NCBI GenBank assembly: GCA_022606135.1
Contig: JABYQN010000001.1
Location: 2,480,001 to 2,544,000, forward strand
Length of the DNA: 64,000 nt
Reading direction: 5' to 3'
DNA from: Fomes fomentarius
Lineage: Eukaryota > Basidiomycota > Agaricomycetes > Polyporales > Polyporaceae
Both the position numbers and the translations under genes were made by a program. Positions 35,235 through 46,994 of the stretch are shown here, piece by piece (the first letter of the stretch is position 1; every line of letters starts with the position of its first letter). The notes below the pieces were generated by a model. It was not told where the DNA came from. It worked only from the letters and a program-made list of their open reading frames with translations, and did no database searches.

Positions 35235-36826
35235 GGTGGCAAGGTCGCAGGATAGGGCAGGAGACAAGTGGGGAGCATAGAGGACTTAGGAGATGACATT
35301 GAGAGAAAGCAAGCTCTTGGTGTGGAGCCTGGTGGAGGAGCTCGCGGATTGGCTCAGGCATCAAAGTTGCGTTCGCAAAGGGCGGTGCTCGGGCCCTTGC
35401 GCCTGTCGCTGTACCTCTTCCTCACGCACTCTGCTTGCGGCGCCCTCTCCGGTCAATCTCTGCATTGCCTCTTTATCTTTTGTTCTTGTTTTCCGGATTG
35501 ACGTCTCATTCTGGCCAGTCACGCATTAGCGGCTCAAAAAATCGGCTTCACCCATCAAACGTTCCGCCTTCGGTCTTCGTCCTCTTCCCTGGATGCTCGA
35601 CAACGTCTTCACCCTTCTTCAGTCTTTCACACGCGCTGGGGGCACCAGGAGTTGCAAGTCCAATATCACTGAACAGACGCGACGGCCTGTCCAGTCATGC
35701 TGGCCTTGACGAGCACATCCCCGGAACCTAGGAACTCATATGCATGACTTATCTTTTCGTCGTTGAGTCATCGAAGAGACTCAAGGCATCATCATGCCCT
35801 CAAGGGCGGAGCAACCATGACTTTGCACAAACACCTCTCGGTGCGTCCTCTTGTTTCATTCGCTGAAAATGTTACTGGGTCCTCGGTTGCCGACCAATTG
35901 AGGTCAATGCTGTCGCTCTCTTCGCTAGCCTTCCATAGTGGCAAGAATCGTATGCTGTCCGTCTTGTTCCAACTGTAGGCTGTTCTGGCTATCATCTTGA
36001 GCTTGGGGATGCATACAGATATCTTGAGGCAATCTAGAGATCCGGAGATGATATAATCGAATCCAGCATTGCATAAATCTTGTGGTTGTATGGTGATGTG
36101 GTTTGACTCGAACGACTCACCATTGTTCGCCGTCCCTTGGGATATTGGCGCTGGTGACGAAAGACATGTGATGTGTGACAGACAGAGTCACGCCAGGATC
36201 GGTTCCGAGTCTTCTGACTGGCTGGAAAGGGCTCTGGGGTCCTTTCGAGCCAAGCAGGATGCTCGAGGAGGGAATATTTCGAAGAGTGGTGACTGTTTGA
36301 TTGCCCGTGTGACTAGGCTAGTTGCTGGTAGGATGAAAATCCTCTCCACAGATGGAGAAGAGTGGAATTCAGAGTTGTCTCCTTCCTTTTGCCGCGTGAC
36401 ACACACCATAAGCACCTCAGATTGGCTATGAGGACTGATGCAGAGCCTCCTGGGCTGGTTCTATACATAGTGGAGGGAGAAACAAAGTCATCATCAGCAA
36501 GTCAATCTATATCGACTTTTGTTTGACATACTGATCCGCCAGCTTCATGCCCACCTTCTGCCATCTGAGGCCACGATCCAACTACGTACTCTGGTTGTGG
36601 GGGAAGAGACTGGCAGCACGATCATGGTAGGCACTATTGTGATCGGTAGAATGGGCGCACCGAGCAACGCTTCGCGGAAGCATTTCGCAGCGTCGAGCAC
36701 CAGAGGGTACGGGCAACCCGGCGCGCTGGTTCCAGCGCGGCGACTCTAATGGCTACAAGCGAACCGGTGCGCACCTGGCTTCCTCCATTGCCCACCATGT
36801 CTTCCTTTTGGAGGCCGGGCGAGCAA

Positions 36827-36965
36827 TCGGACCCTCATTTATCCCCGTTCTCGCCTCTCGGCCCTCTCCTCTCCTTCCCTCTTCCCTCTTCCCCCTACCT
36901 GCTCCTACTCCCTCCCTTCCCTCTTTACTTTCGGTCTTCCCCTCCTTTGCCCTGCGTCTACTTCC
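36827..36965 (+). promoter_or_regulatory. Pyrimidine-rich core promoter tract
   Basis: About 140 bp dominated by C and T on the plus strand, ending roughly 45 bp before the ATG at 37010. CT-rich tracts immediately upstream of transcription starts are common in filamentous fungi and basidiomycetes. Confidence 0.5.
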
Positions 36966-37009
36966 TCGCTCTTGTAATACACTGGTGTTTTGTGTCTAAA
37001 CCTTAGTTG

Positions 37010-37707
37010 ATGTCGTCGTGGCGTTTCGATCCCCCATATCCGTCATTCGCGCTCGTGATGGCCAAAGCCCAACAGCAGAGTTTTGATCCTTCCCGTCTCC
37101 CGTCATACCGCTCAAGCTTTCTCGAACGCCATCAGAGTCACCCTTACGCAGCAGCGCTGGCTGCTCATCCCCGCTATGCTCGCCGAGACCCGCTCATGGT
37201 ACCCGTCACACCACGCTCGTCGACGCGCCGTTCACTTACAAACAGTTTTGTAGGTAACTGTGGATCACCGGTACCAAGTCCAATCCATCGCTGAGGTCGA
37301 GGAGTGCGTCCCTCAGACGGTCAGATATCATTTTATACGCTTTTTTCCTCTACTCTCCCCCTCATAAACATGTCATCTCCGTCTTAGCGCCCTCCGTCGG
37401 GTCGTCAAGAGACCCCTGACAACAACGTGTCTCCGGACGAGCTGGATGACGATGGTAGAGTCGAAGAGGTCCCTGTACAGGAGAGGTTGGGTCGCAGCAA
37501 GCTCGCGAGCATGTGGTCGGTGAGTTGCTGTTTCTCCTCTCCGAGCCTCCATGTCTGTACGCGTTCAACGCGCTGATATGCTTGTGAATCCCCCCGTCTT
37601 GCCATCAGACCTTCGTGGATACTCTCAGCAACAAGTATTTGACGAAGGAGGCCTTGCGCGACTTCCTTGTCGTGAAGTGGTCTGCGGAGCGGCCTCAGAA
37701 GAAGTAG
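37010..37707 (+). CDS. Hypothetical protein, 156 residues
   Basis: Not recognised. Three exons (37010-37249, 37388-37519, 37609-37707) join in frame through GTAGGT...TTAG and GTGAGT...CAG introns. The N-terminal half is rich in Ser, Pro, Arg and aromatic residues (MSSWRFDPPYPSF, SYRSSFLERHQSHPYAAAL). The middle is acidic (NNVSPDELDDDGRVEEVPVQ). The C-terminus looks structured: LASMWSTFVDTLSNKYLTKE then ALRDFLVVKWSAERPQKK. That last part is a probable amphipathic helix pair. No targeting signal. Precise splicing and a promoter-like tract upstream support reality; function unknown. Confidence 0.72.
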
Positions 37708-38476
37708 ACCACTATCTCCAGGCATTGGGCATCGGATCGCCCGTCGCAGTCACCAACATCCATCGCAAAATCTTCTTGAAATGCACCTGCATTTTTTCCT
37801 GCCATCTGTCCGCTTGCTTGATCTTGCGTCCACTCTTTCTTGTTGACACTGTACATATAGCCCTCTCTCCTTCTCTCCTTAGTCCCCAACTCCCTACTCG
37901 CTGGTATTGACTAGAAGCGTTGAAAACCCGCGTACAGCGGGCTTGCTTGTACTATACCTATGTAGATATATCCGGCTCCCCTCTCGCATCTTGATGAGCT
38001 CTACTTCCTTGCTGTACATATCAGTCCCCTTCCGCCTCACCCCTCCAGTACAGTCTTGTGGCCACAAATACCTTATATCTACACTTACGCCCCCCGATAG
38101 CAGTAACAAACACAGTCGAACTGTGCCCCAATCATCAATGTACGATAGTTGTCGCATGTAGTAGCGGATCATTTGTGAGTAGTATGACGCTCAAAATGTA
38201 GACGATGCCGCTGCTCAGACGAACGGTTGTATGACCCTACTTGTCCAGTCAATGCTAACGATAAAACCGCCCGGAGTTCGAGGCGACACTGGGCAGTCAT
38301 TTGACGCTCAGACGCTCATAGATTGTGGAACGAAACAGTTCAGGGAGACCTGACTTGATCTACCGAGGACGGATTGTCCTTCCCGGTTGTTCAGTGACGG
38401 ACACATGTTGGCTCGCAGACCGCGCCATCAAGGGCCACGATATCATGTCATCGGCTTCATAGTCAGAGATAAGAAA
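37708..38476. other. Intergenic between convergent genes
   Basis: Holds the 3' ends of the hypothetical gene and of CSM3. I see no gene or structured RNA. Confidence 0.5.
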
Positions 38477-39961
38477 CTACGCATACATCTCGTCCCAACC
38501 CTCATCATTGGATGCTGGCCTCGTAGGGTCCGCGCCAACGAGCCCAGCGGGCCCAGTTACCGGCGAGGAATCACGGGCTGCATCGATACCTTCGACTGGT
38601 TTCGACGCAGTGGCAGTCGAGGACGAAGTAGTGTTCGTCTCCGCGTCTGCCTCCGCCTCCATCTCCCTCACGATGTCCCACATATCCTCATCCTCATCTA
38701 CCGCAGGCGTAGTCGGCTTGTGCGCTGGGGGAACATGGTCGGGCGGGACAAACGGCTCGTCATTGAAGTCGCCCATCGCGTCCCACATCTCCTCGTCTTC
38801 GTCCATCGGCGCGCTGTTCGTCTTTGTCTTGTTGGCCGACGACGTCGGTGACGTCGTGCCAGAAGTCGGGGGAAGTGCACTAGCTCCGTTACCACTTTCT
38901 CGAGCTTGGAGTGCCTCGTCTTCCGCGATCATCGCGTCGACGTCGAAGTCGTCGCTGAACCCGCCAACCTCGGACGCGGAGGATGGCGGCAGCGACGGCC
39001 CTCGGGAAGGCGCTGGTGAGGAACGCTCGTCTTCTGTCGCGACGGGGATGTCGGTAAGACGCGCTGCGTCATCGTCGTTGTCGGAGTCGCTATTGTTGTG
39101 GTCTGGGTCCTCGCCGTCGGGGATTTTTCGTCCGTTGATGAGCCCTTTGTACTCGTCTCGCCAAACACCGAGTGCGATCTGGAGGATGATGTCAATACAT
39201 GTCGTTCGCCAACGTGAACAAGTCAGAATAGGAGCTCACGCTAAGACGTTTGGAGTGGCAGAGCTTCTCAACACGCTGGGCTGTGTCTATGAACTGGGTG
39301 TTAGGGTACATGATATGTGCCCAGAACTGGTACACGTGCAGGAGGCGATTCAGGTCAGACAGCTGTAGGATGATGAGCACTGAGATATGACGAGTCGTAA
39401 AGTAGGAATACGCACCTCGTGGCCCTTGCCTTTCGGCTTGAACTTCTTTGCCTGCTGCACTAGAGCAGGGAAACCATCTGACCCGACGAGTTTGCCCTCA
39501 TCCAGAACTACCCGCTTTCTCTTCTTCAGCCCAATGTCCTTCTTCTTCCCTGTCTTTCCGCTCTCTGCATCCCCCGTCTCACGCGGTGGCGAACTGCTGG
39601 GGAGGATTTGGTGTGGGGTAAGAGATATTTGCGCGTCGGCCTCTCGTCTCAACGCCTCGACGTCAAGTGAAGGCGCGAGCCCCTTGAACGCGGTGTCTGG
39701 GTCCTCGTCGAGGTCGTCCCAGAAAGCGTCTATGTCCGGCTTAGATGCGTTGGGTTTGGACGCGTAATGTGCTTTGGATCCGGTGGGAGCCTCGTTCTCA
39801 GAGTCGGAGTCGAGGAATAGGGCCGCTGTTCGTAGACGCGTTGGCCGCTTGGGGTTGCTGCCAAACGTATCGTCGTCATCTTCATTATCCAATATAGAGG
39901 GAGGTACCAAGCGAGGTACAGCCTCAGCGGGTGCGTCCCAGATATCAGCGAGAGAGGCCAT
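38477..39961 (-). CDS. CSM3: Replication fork protection complex subunit Csm3/Swi3 (TIPIN)
   Basis: Partner of Tof1/Timeless that stabilises stalled forks and supports the S-phase checkpoint, in the nucleus. The gene starts MASLADIWDAPAEAVPRLV and has three exons joined near 39417-39370 and 39237-39192. The Swi3 domain runs from FPALVQQAKKFKPKGKGHE through LNRLLHVYQFWAHIMYP, VEKLCHSKRL and LGVWRDEYKGLI. Both flanks are acidic and disordered; the C-terminal region has two EDEEMWD/DEDMWD-type repeats and ends EGWDEMYA. Length is roughly 410 residues. Start codons of this gene and the plus-strand methyltransferase are 177 bp apart, so they likely share a promoter. Confidence 0.9.
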
Positions 39962-40138
39962 GGTCGATGGGAATGAACGGGTTTGCCAGTGCACGCGCGG
40001 CGTTACTCAAAACGCGTGCCACAGACGCGTCCGTCACAGCTCGTCACAGAGTCACGTTCGTACTCCGGCTGATCGTCTGACTCTTTGCAAAGGCCCGCCG
40101 ACTCGGAGTCGGTTAGACTTAGACTTTGAGTTCCCTCG

Positions 40139-41278
40139 ATGCCTTCCAACGCGACCACGCCATCTTTGCCTGACCCCAACGTCGACAAAGGTATCGAGTA
40201 CTGGGCCTCCCAGCCTCCCAGCTACGATGGTGTCCTCGGTACGCCTCTCATACGCGGCCACCGGCGACTCATGCCTACTGAGAGTGATCTCGATCTGTAG
40301 GCGGATTTGGCACTGGGGTGCGTCGCAGCCAAGCGTACCGAAAATACACCGTAACTAAACTTCAGTTGGGTACCCAAGTCACTCCCAAGAGTTGACGCTT
40401 TGGGATCGCGCCAATTCCTCCTTTACCTCCTCCCGGCACTCTCCACCGTCCCATCAGCCGTTCGCCCTTTGCACGTCCCAGAAGAGATTGCAAAGAGGCG
40501 TTCACGCGCACTCGATGTCGGTGCAGGGGTCGGCCGTGTGACTGCAGACGTCCTCCTCCATCTCTTCTCCGACATCGTCCTTGTCGAGCCCGTCCAACCC
40601 TTCATTGGCGAAGCCTTCCGCAGGGGCAGGGCGAGCGAAGCTCCGTCGTCCGATTACGTGCCCGCGTCAGAGACAGAAACACATGAACTAGAAGTCGTTC
40701 CTTGGAAAGGCATCCACCACAAGTCCAAGAGTGTCACCTTTATCCAGGCTACACTGCAAGACTTCGATCCGACTAATCCTACAGCGGCAAACCCGAAGAC
40801 GAAGATCCTCGGTCGCATTGGTCATGTACCAGACTCGGACGACCTCGATGACAAGTTCGATGTGGTATGGTGTCAATGGTGCCTGGGAGCGATGAGCGAC
40901 GAAGACCTTGTCGACTTCTTCCGCAAGAGCCAGGTTGCGCTGCGGGAACCTACGAAAGGGCTCATCGTTGTCAAGGAGAATACGTGCTCCGAAGACGGAG
41001 GCCCCGCGCAGTGTTCGACGAGAGCGACTCGAGCCTGACTCGGTGAGCATATGCCGCTCTTGTGCTATGTGCTAGCTTCTTACAATATTCTGTACGTCAA
41101 GATCGGATCTTGCGTGGAAGCAGTGCTTTGCGAAGGCGGGGCTGAAGCTCATTCATGAAGAGACACAACGTGGATTCCCTGAGGGTCTCTATCCAGTCAA
41201 AATGTACGTCTGCAGTATGTTGTACCGCACATGCGACCGACCTAGTCTGAACTGGTTTACAGGTACGCACTAAGGTAG
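40139..41278 (+). CDS. TAE1: Protein N-terminal Xaa-Pro-Lys methyltransferase (NTM1-like), frameshifted
   Basis: AdoMet-dependent enzyme that methylates the alpha-amino group of proteins starting X-Pro-Lys, mainly ribosomal proteins. Exon 1 gives EYWASQPPSYDGVLG. A 17-nt exon adds GFGTG, and the acceptor at 40379 restores SLPRVDALGSRQFLLYLLP. The AdoMet motif is ALDVGAGVGRVTADVLL and the substrate-side motif VVWCQWCLGAMSDEDLVDF. The frame then fails: after KENTCSEDGGP the phase shifts at a run of four Cs (41002-41005) and stops at 41036. A one-base change restores VFDESDSSLTR, LAWKQCFAKAGLKLIHEE and the final VKMYALR before TAG at 41276. Either the sequence lacks one C or the gene has lost its last 55 or so residues. 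Confidence 0.85.
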
Positions 41279-42095
41279 CATATATGGCAGATGTAGATGC
41301 GGCAACACATTCAATGCTACACAAAATTCCCTTGAATGTGAGTGGTGGGGCACCAAGCCACTCATGTTCAGGAGGTGAGTATGATCACACAGCGTGGTTC
41401 GTTCTAGCTCCCACTCAACTGACTGAGACTAGACTCCCTAATAAGGGGCACTAGTGAAAAGTCAACGCTGAGAGAATCAACTGTGATGGCTAGCCCTCAG
41501 AGTCTCGGCGGACTAGTGTGACTTCGCCGCTCGCCTCCTTGTTCCTCGACACGATTGCAAGCGTGAGTCAACGCCGTTGTCTCCAACCTTGCGAGGCAAG
41601 CGGTGTAGATGTATGGAATCGAGAAACTTGATAGGAACTTGATCGCTTTCCGAAGATTGGTGGTATGCTCTAACTGCACAGGGACGCCCTATCATCTCGA
41701 CAAGTGGCAGCTTCTCACCCGCTCAAATCGATTAACGATGTATCCCGAAGTTCAAATGACCAGGATGGGCACACTGCACAGCCTCAGACAGACGGGGCTA
41801 TGCAGTAAGCAGAGAATGCATAGCTTCATGGATCTAGTAATGCAAAGATCTGCAAAGATGAGGTGATGCTTAAGGAGACGTGCCCAGGGACATATAGCAT
41901 CCGTTGATGCATCGCCAGTAGGTGAGTCATGTGATCTATCCATGTGTTCAGTTGTAGTGACGAAACCTGTATATAGTATCACAGCCTACAGATATGGCAT
42001 ATATGGTCGCTCGCTTCGCCATCACCGCTACCAGCTCCTACTCCTGCGGCGCCTCACCAGTCATCCTCGTTCTAAGGGGCGGCATTCCCGGTACA
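41279..42095. other. Intergenic, nothing recognised
   Basis: Between the methyltransferase and the LURP-one-like gene on the same strand. Short frames only; no RNA gene or repeat seen. Confidence 0.5.
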
Positions 42096-42741
42096 ATGGC
42101 GCAACACCAGCTTCCACCATACCCCACTCAAATGGGTCTCTTTCCCAACCTCATGGCCCAACAAACCGAGTCCCTTGTGCTGAAAGGGAGGATCATGCTG
42201 ATCCGTGACTCGTTCAGCGTCAAGACAGTCGATGGCCGTGCCATGTTCAAGGTCAAGGGCGAATACTTCTCGCTCACCGGCCGCAAGCACGTGATGGACA
42301 TGCAGGGGAACGTGCTCTTCGACATCCGCAAGGAGTGCTTCTCAATTCTCGCCTGCTACTACGCCGAGCATCCGTCTGGGAAACGCATCCTTGATGTGCA
42401 GAGCAGGTTGAGCCGTAGGTTGTCCCGCCTTCCTCGAGAAATGAAGCATGCTAACTCGCCATGAACTCATAATAGTCGGCTCCACGAAGGCGTACTGCAC
42501 GTTCGTCTCGCTCAACGGCAAGCAGGAGAAGCTCTCCATGAAGGGGAACTTCTTCCACACCAAGGCCAAGATTACCGACCATGCCACGGGCCAGGTGGTT
42601 GCCACGATCGACCGCAAGTTCTTCAACGCACGTGAAATTTTCGCCGACAAGCAGACGTACGTCGTGACCGTGGCTCCGAACGTGGACATGTCCGTCATCG
42701 CCGCCATGTGCATCTGCCTGGACGAGATGACAACCAAGTGA
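42096..42741 (+). CDS. LURP-one-related (tubby C-terminal-like) protein
   Basis: Member of the LOR/DUF567 family, whose fold resembles the tubby C-terminal barrel and scramblases; the function in fungi is unknown. Alternating strands are clear: LVLKGRIMLIRDSFSVKTVD, AMFKVKGEYFSLTGRKHV, then MQGNVLFDIRKECFSIL. After the intron (about 42418-42473) come STKAYCTFVSLNGKQEKL, GNFFHTKAKITDHATGQVV and the C-terminal VVTVAPNVDMSVIAAMCICL helix that in this fold fills the barrel. The total is near 200 residues. ATG 42096 (MAQHQLPPYPTQMGLF) is preferred; an in-frame ATG at 41994 would add 34 residues without family support. Confidence 0.85.
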
Positions 42742-43942
42742 CAGGAGCGGTGGCGTGCGAGCTCGAGGGTGAATCAACGACTCTAGATCTCTGTGAATGT
42801 TGTGCTCAGTTCGATCTTGCATCGAGTCAGCTTGCAGAGAGTTTAGGTTCGACACAAACGCCTCCCACGGTGAACCACGGTCTTGATATGAGACTAGCTT
42901 GTTGGTCTGTGTTACCAGCACGTTGGGGATCGCTTTACGGAACGCCTTCTTTTGTTCAGCCATCATCTAATCACATGCGGCGTACCAAGTCTTCATGCCA
43001 ACCTGATGGGGACCAATTTGCTCCCTGTAGACTCAAGGCTCGCAGGCCGAACTCCATTCCGGTTTCTCGATTTCACCTCAAGTTGGCCGAATGAACCACA
43101 AAGAATCTGATGAGGATGTCAGAATATAACGCGGCTTCCATTTTTCTTATGCCACAGCCAGCCAGAAAGCAAGCACTGCTTGGTGCCGTGTTTGGCTTGA
43201 GCATTGTGACAAAGTTGGGATGTCAAGATCGCGATTCGCCGAAAGTTTCCTCGGCCTATCGAAGGCATATAAAAACGGTGTGCTAGTTGAAATTCGAACG
43301 CTGCCCATATCTCAACTAGCTCTCTGGACGCTTCTACGCGGGACCTGTCTTAGTACTTCGAATTCGTTTCATGTAACTCAAAATGTCGGATCTGTAACGG
43401 TGAGTGCGAGAAATATCATACTAAAAGTATACTCTAAGAACACGGATGGTAGATCACATCTGTCTGCACGGCCAAGGACCACCGTCACGGGTGTCGATTC
43501 GCAGCATCCTCCGATTCGTCGGTGGTTCCGTCCAAGTTCGAACGTTGAAACGTTGACAGCCAGAATGGAAGGGCGTCTTCTCAACAACTGGGACTTCTTC
43601 TCATCATACGATGTCGCTGTCGCTTGTGATTGCATCTACGTCACAGCATCGGGCGAGCCACATCAAGCTGTTTGAGACTGACAATTTGACACAGACAATG
43701 GTGTGCAAGCAGATGCATGTCACTTGGTCACCGTATGCATCACGGACCACGCCGCCGCCAACGCCCACATGCTGCGCGACCGAGCAGACCGTCCTTCCAA
43801 ATTGAAGGGCATGAGAAAGCCGTCAATTGTACCCAGCAGTGAGTGTTACTTCTCTGATGATGCACCTCACTGGTACATATAACCGGCACAGCCGTGGCAA
43901 CTACCTGCGATCCCCTTCCCTCTCCTTTCCTGCCTCTGTGCC
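42742..43942. other. Intergenic, no supported gene
   Basis: About 1.2 kb. A 151-codon frame from ATG 43220 to 43675 has ordinary composition but no recognisable motif, so I leave it uncalled. No RNA gene or repeat recognised. Confidence 0.45.
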
Positions 43943-45536
43943 ATGCTGCCGTCGAACGACTCGGACACCCACGGGTGGGCGGATGCACTTCAAGTTGCAC
44001 GTGTAGCTGAGTATGAGGAGGATATCTTCGAGAGCAAGTACGTTTCTCGATCAGACTACATGGCAAGTGCCCAATTACTAATAGCACGCACATTCACATC
44101 CTAGCGAGCTCATGAAGTATTTATATGCCATTACACTTAGTGCGCTATGCCTCACTACTCTTTTCGTGGGATATGGGTGCTGATGTGTTGCGGACAGCGC
44201 TCCTTTTCTGGGAGTACTTCATCACCCTTGAACGTGAAGTCAATTACGCCTGGGGCCGTAGAATGACACTGGCCAAAGCCGTGTTCTTCCTCAACCGCTA
44301 TCTAAACCTGCTCTACACCCTCTCAGGCTTTCTCAGCGCATCTCTCCCTGCGACGTTCTTCGTACGTCCCTCCAACATGATTACGCGTCTTGACGAGTCT
44401 GCATATTGACTTACCCTGGAAGAGGCAAGTCGTGCTTCCCAGCGCAGATAGTGTGATCTGACGTCTCATACAATTTCGCCATCGTGGCAGCTGTATCCTC
44501 CTCACACGCCTCATGGACACCATCACCGCTGTCCTGTATATCGTCTTGGCAAGTGAGTACGTCTCCGCATCCCGCCTTGCCGTCATCCTCAACAAATCGC
44601 GTCAACCTTTTCTAGTATTCTCCGGTCTCCGGGTAGACGCTATCGGTCGACACAACAAACTCGTCACGTCCTTGGTCGGTTTGCTTGCGCTCGTCCCGCT
44701 CGTCACGAATATAGTGAGACACGTCTTCCTTCCTTCGCTCCTTCGCTTCGCCGCTGGCACCATGTCCGAGTCGCGATTGATACAAGATTCTGCTCGCAGA
44801 CCTTCGACGTGTTCGTGCACCCCGCCATCCTCCCTGCCGGCTCGGATTTCAATTATCTACCCTTCGCGGTCTGTATCGCGGGCGAACAGCCGGCATACTT
44901 GGACACTATCAGGTGAGCGGCGGTGCCACCGTGACTGCCGTGTTCTGGGAGTTCGCAGATGATCATATTAACTGATGATCGCTTTCCGGCAGCTGTAAGA
45001 GATCAATCTCCCTTCTATCACTATACATGAGGAGGCTACTCACCTGTTGAGCAACCGCCTGCTTGCATCCGCAGTGGAAGTGCTCACGCGTGCCGTCCTG
45101 ATCCTGTCCGAGGGGATCGTGCTGCTGGTCATCGTGATCCAGGCGGCGTCGATGTATCGCCAGCAACGACACCTGATGTCGCTCACCACGCTCATCTGCC
45201 GCGAGGGCATCGTGTACTTCCTGTTCGTGTTCTCTCTCTTTTACTCCCGCTCACGGGATCGATAACTGACTCCTGCAAAGGGCGAGCATGGTGCAGGATG
45301 CCCTCTTCCTCGTGACAGCCATCAAGCCAGACATTGACATCCTCTTCCTCATCCGCACCGTTATCACTATGTGAGTACGCGACGGGCTTGGGTGCACCGA
45401 AGTCGGCGGCTGAATGCCCATCTATCTGAGCAGCATACCACCCATCCTCATCTCCCGCTTCTACTTTCACCTGGACGAATGGGACCGTGTGAAGCACGTC
45501 AAGTTGGAAGGTTGGGATAAGAAAGGAAGCGCGTAA
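43943..45536 (+). CDS. DUF6533-domain multi-pass membrane protein
   Basis: Member of a large Agaricomycete family of seven-helix membrane proteins of unknown function. The DUF6533 signature spans the second and third exons: LLFWEYFITLEREVNYAWG, MTLAKAVFFLNRYLNLLYT. Further hydrophobic helices follow (LVTSLVGLLALVPLVTNIV, VLTRAVLILSEGIVLLVIVI). The short C-terminal tail is charged (RFYFHLDEWDRVKHVKLEG) and ends at TAA 45534. Exon structure is complex, with at least eight exons. Between the exon ending near 44713 and that at about 45030 the joins are unclear, so the middle of the model is provisional. A receptor-like role is often suggested for such proteins but is unproven. Confidence 0.78.
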
Positions 45537-45893
45537 GTAGCATCGAGGACGATGAGATCTCGCGGACTCTGAGAAGGACACCGGACCTATACATATATGT
45601 ACACATACTAGAACTCACGCTCCTTAGAACACCACGCAAGACGTGTATCCATTGTATCACGGTACCAATATCATTCCAGACTCGTAGACCAGCAGGGCAC
45701 TACAACTACAGACGAAGTTAGAATGTGAGAGAAAAGGGCATGACGGGATGGTATGTACGTAAGCGAGCAAAATAGTGCACGACGAAATGCCAGACTGTAT
45801 GCGCCAAAGCCAGGGAGCAAAGGAAAGCACACCGAGGGGGGATGAGACCGAATGATAAACCAACAACACCATACCGAAGTTCCGAGCAGCAGC
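45537..45893. other. Intergenic between convergent genes
   Basis: 3' flanks of the DUF6533 gene and of the adenylate kinase. Nothing recognised. Confidence 0.5.
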
Positions 45894-46994
45894 TTAATGG
45901 CTAGCCTTACTCTTATCCCGCAAGTCCGGCTCGCGCTCACGGCGAGCCAGGACAGCTTCAGATAGGCTCGTGCGCCGCTTACTCTCCTGGCGTTCTTTGA
46001 TCGACGGGAAGTTGGCGCGGATGGCGCCCTCGAGCTGGGGCCAGATCTCGTCCGACGTGCGGCCGGCGAGGGACACGAGCTTCAAGGACGCGTCGGCCGC
46101 GGCCTGCGCGTTGTAATACGCGAGCAGCGGGGACGTGGACGCGTAGAATTGCTCGAGGCGACGCACAAAGATTTCCTGTATACAGACAACTGTAAGACAT
46201 CGTCTCGCATGAGCGATAGAGACGCGGGACGGGACGTACCGGGTTATCGTCCGGCCGCTTGGTCAGAGGCTCGCCAGTCTCGTCGTCGTGGCCTGCAACC
46301 TTTGGTGGGTTGTACGACAGGTTGTAGACACGTCCTGAGGGAAGGTGGACCCAGCGATCTGAGATGCGGCCCAAGATCACTTCATCGGGGACGTCTAGGT
46401 TCACAACCAAGCTCATAGGCGTTCCTTGTCGTCTGTATCAGATCAATGTATGAGGATGCGAAAAGCCGACGCGAAGATGCGTGTTCGCGCGACTCACGAG
46501 AGGTGTTGGTCAAGAAGCTTCCCCTGGCCAAGGGTGCGGGGGAAGCCATCCAGTATCCAGTGCTGCACGTTATGCCGATCAGCATCTACAACAAGAGCTA
46601 GTCAAGGGATGATTATGTGACAGACCTTATCACGCAGCGCATCCAGTTTACTGGTTAGAACCTTGAGCATGACGTCGTCAGGGAGCAGTCCGCCTGACGC
46701 AACGATCTCCTCCGCGAGCAAGCCCACTTGGGTTCTAGAGGACGCAGACGCCGTTGAGCACTCCAGCAATGCGCATGCGCGGCACGAAAAGACGTACTTT
46801 TCTGCGATGTGCTGCCGAAGCAGGTCGCCAGTCGAGAGCGAGATGATCTCATACTTGTTCGTGAGCCTGGCGGAGAGTGTGCCCTTGCCCGCCCCAGGCT
46901 TTCCTGCACATCCCAGCCCATTGTCAGCTCTCATTCCGCTCAACAAACACTCTATCACGGCGTCTCCTCCTAGGCAGACTCCCAGCTCGAGCAT
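45894..46994 (-). CDS. ADK2: Mitochondrial-type adenylate kinase (GTP:AMP phosphotransferase)
   Basis: Nucleoside monophosphate kinase of the AK3/Adk2 group. The P-loop is GKPGAGKGTLSARL, then LSTGDLLRQHIA, GGLLPDDVMLKVL, the signature ILDGFPRTLGQGK across an intron, and the lid DRWVHLPSGRVYNLSYNPPK, long form without zinc cysteines. The C-terminal extension is basic (ERQESKRRTSLSEAVLARRE). The family begins a few residues before the P-loop, which fits ATG 46994 (MLEL) followed by an intron at 46904-46981. That intron would start GAGTCT, not GT. If retained, it stays open and inserts 26 residues before the P-loop. The N-terminus is therefore uncertain; the rest is clear. Total about 270 residues. 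Confidence 0.9.

Larger units (their letters stand above)
33760..37009. other. Gene-poor stretch of about 3.2 kb
   Basis: The longest region in the window without a confident gene. It contains one weak minus-strand small frame (35016-35234) and, at the right end, a pyrimidine-rich tract that looks like the promoter of the next gene. I saw no transposon domain, terminal repeats, tRNA or tandem array. Confidence 0.5.

Noticed and set aside
36100..36125. T-arm-like GTTCGAGTC sequence on the minus strand
   Set aside because: No matching acceptor, D or anticodon stems around it.
38508..39368. 286-codon frame antisense to CSM3
   Set aside because: Ser/Ala-rich complement of the acidic CSM3 tail; crosses CSM3 introns.
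43220..43675. 151-codon frame with ATG
   Set aside because: Ordinary composition but no motif, partner exon or promoter cue; could be chance.
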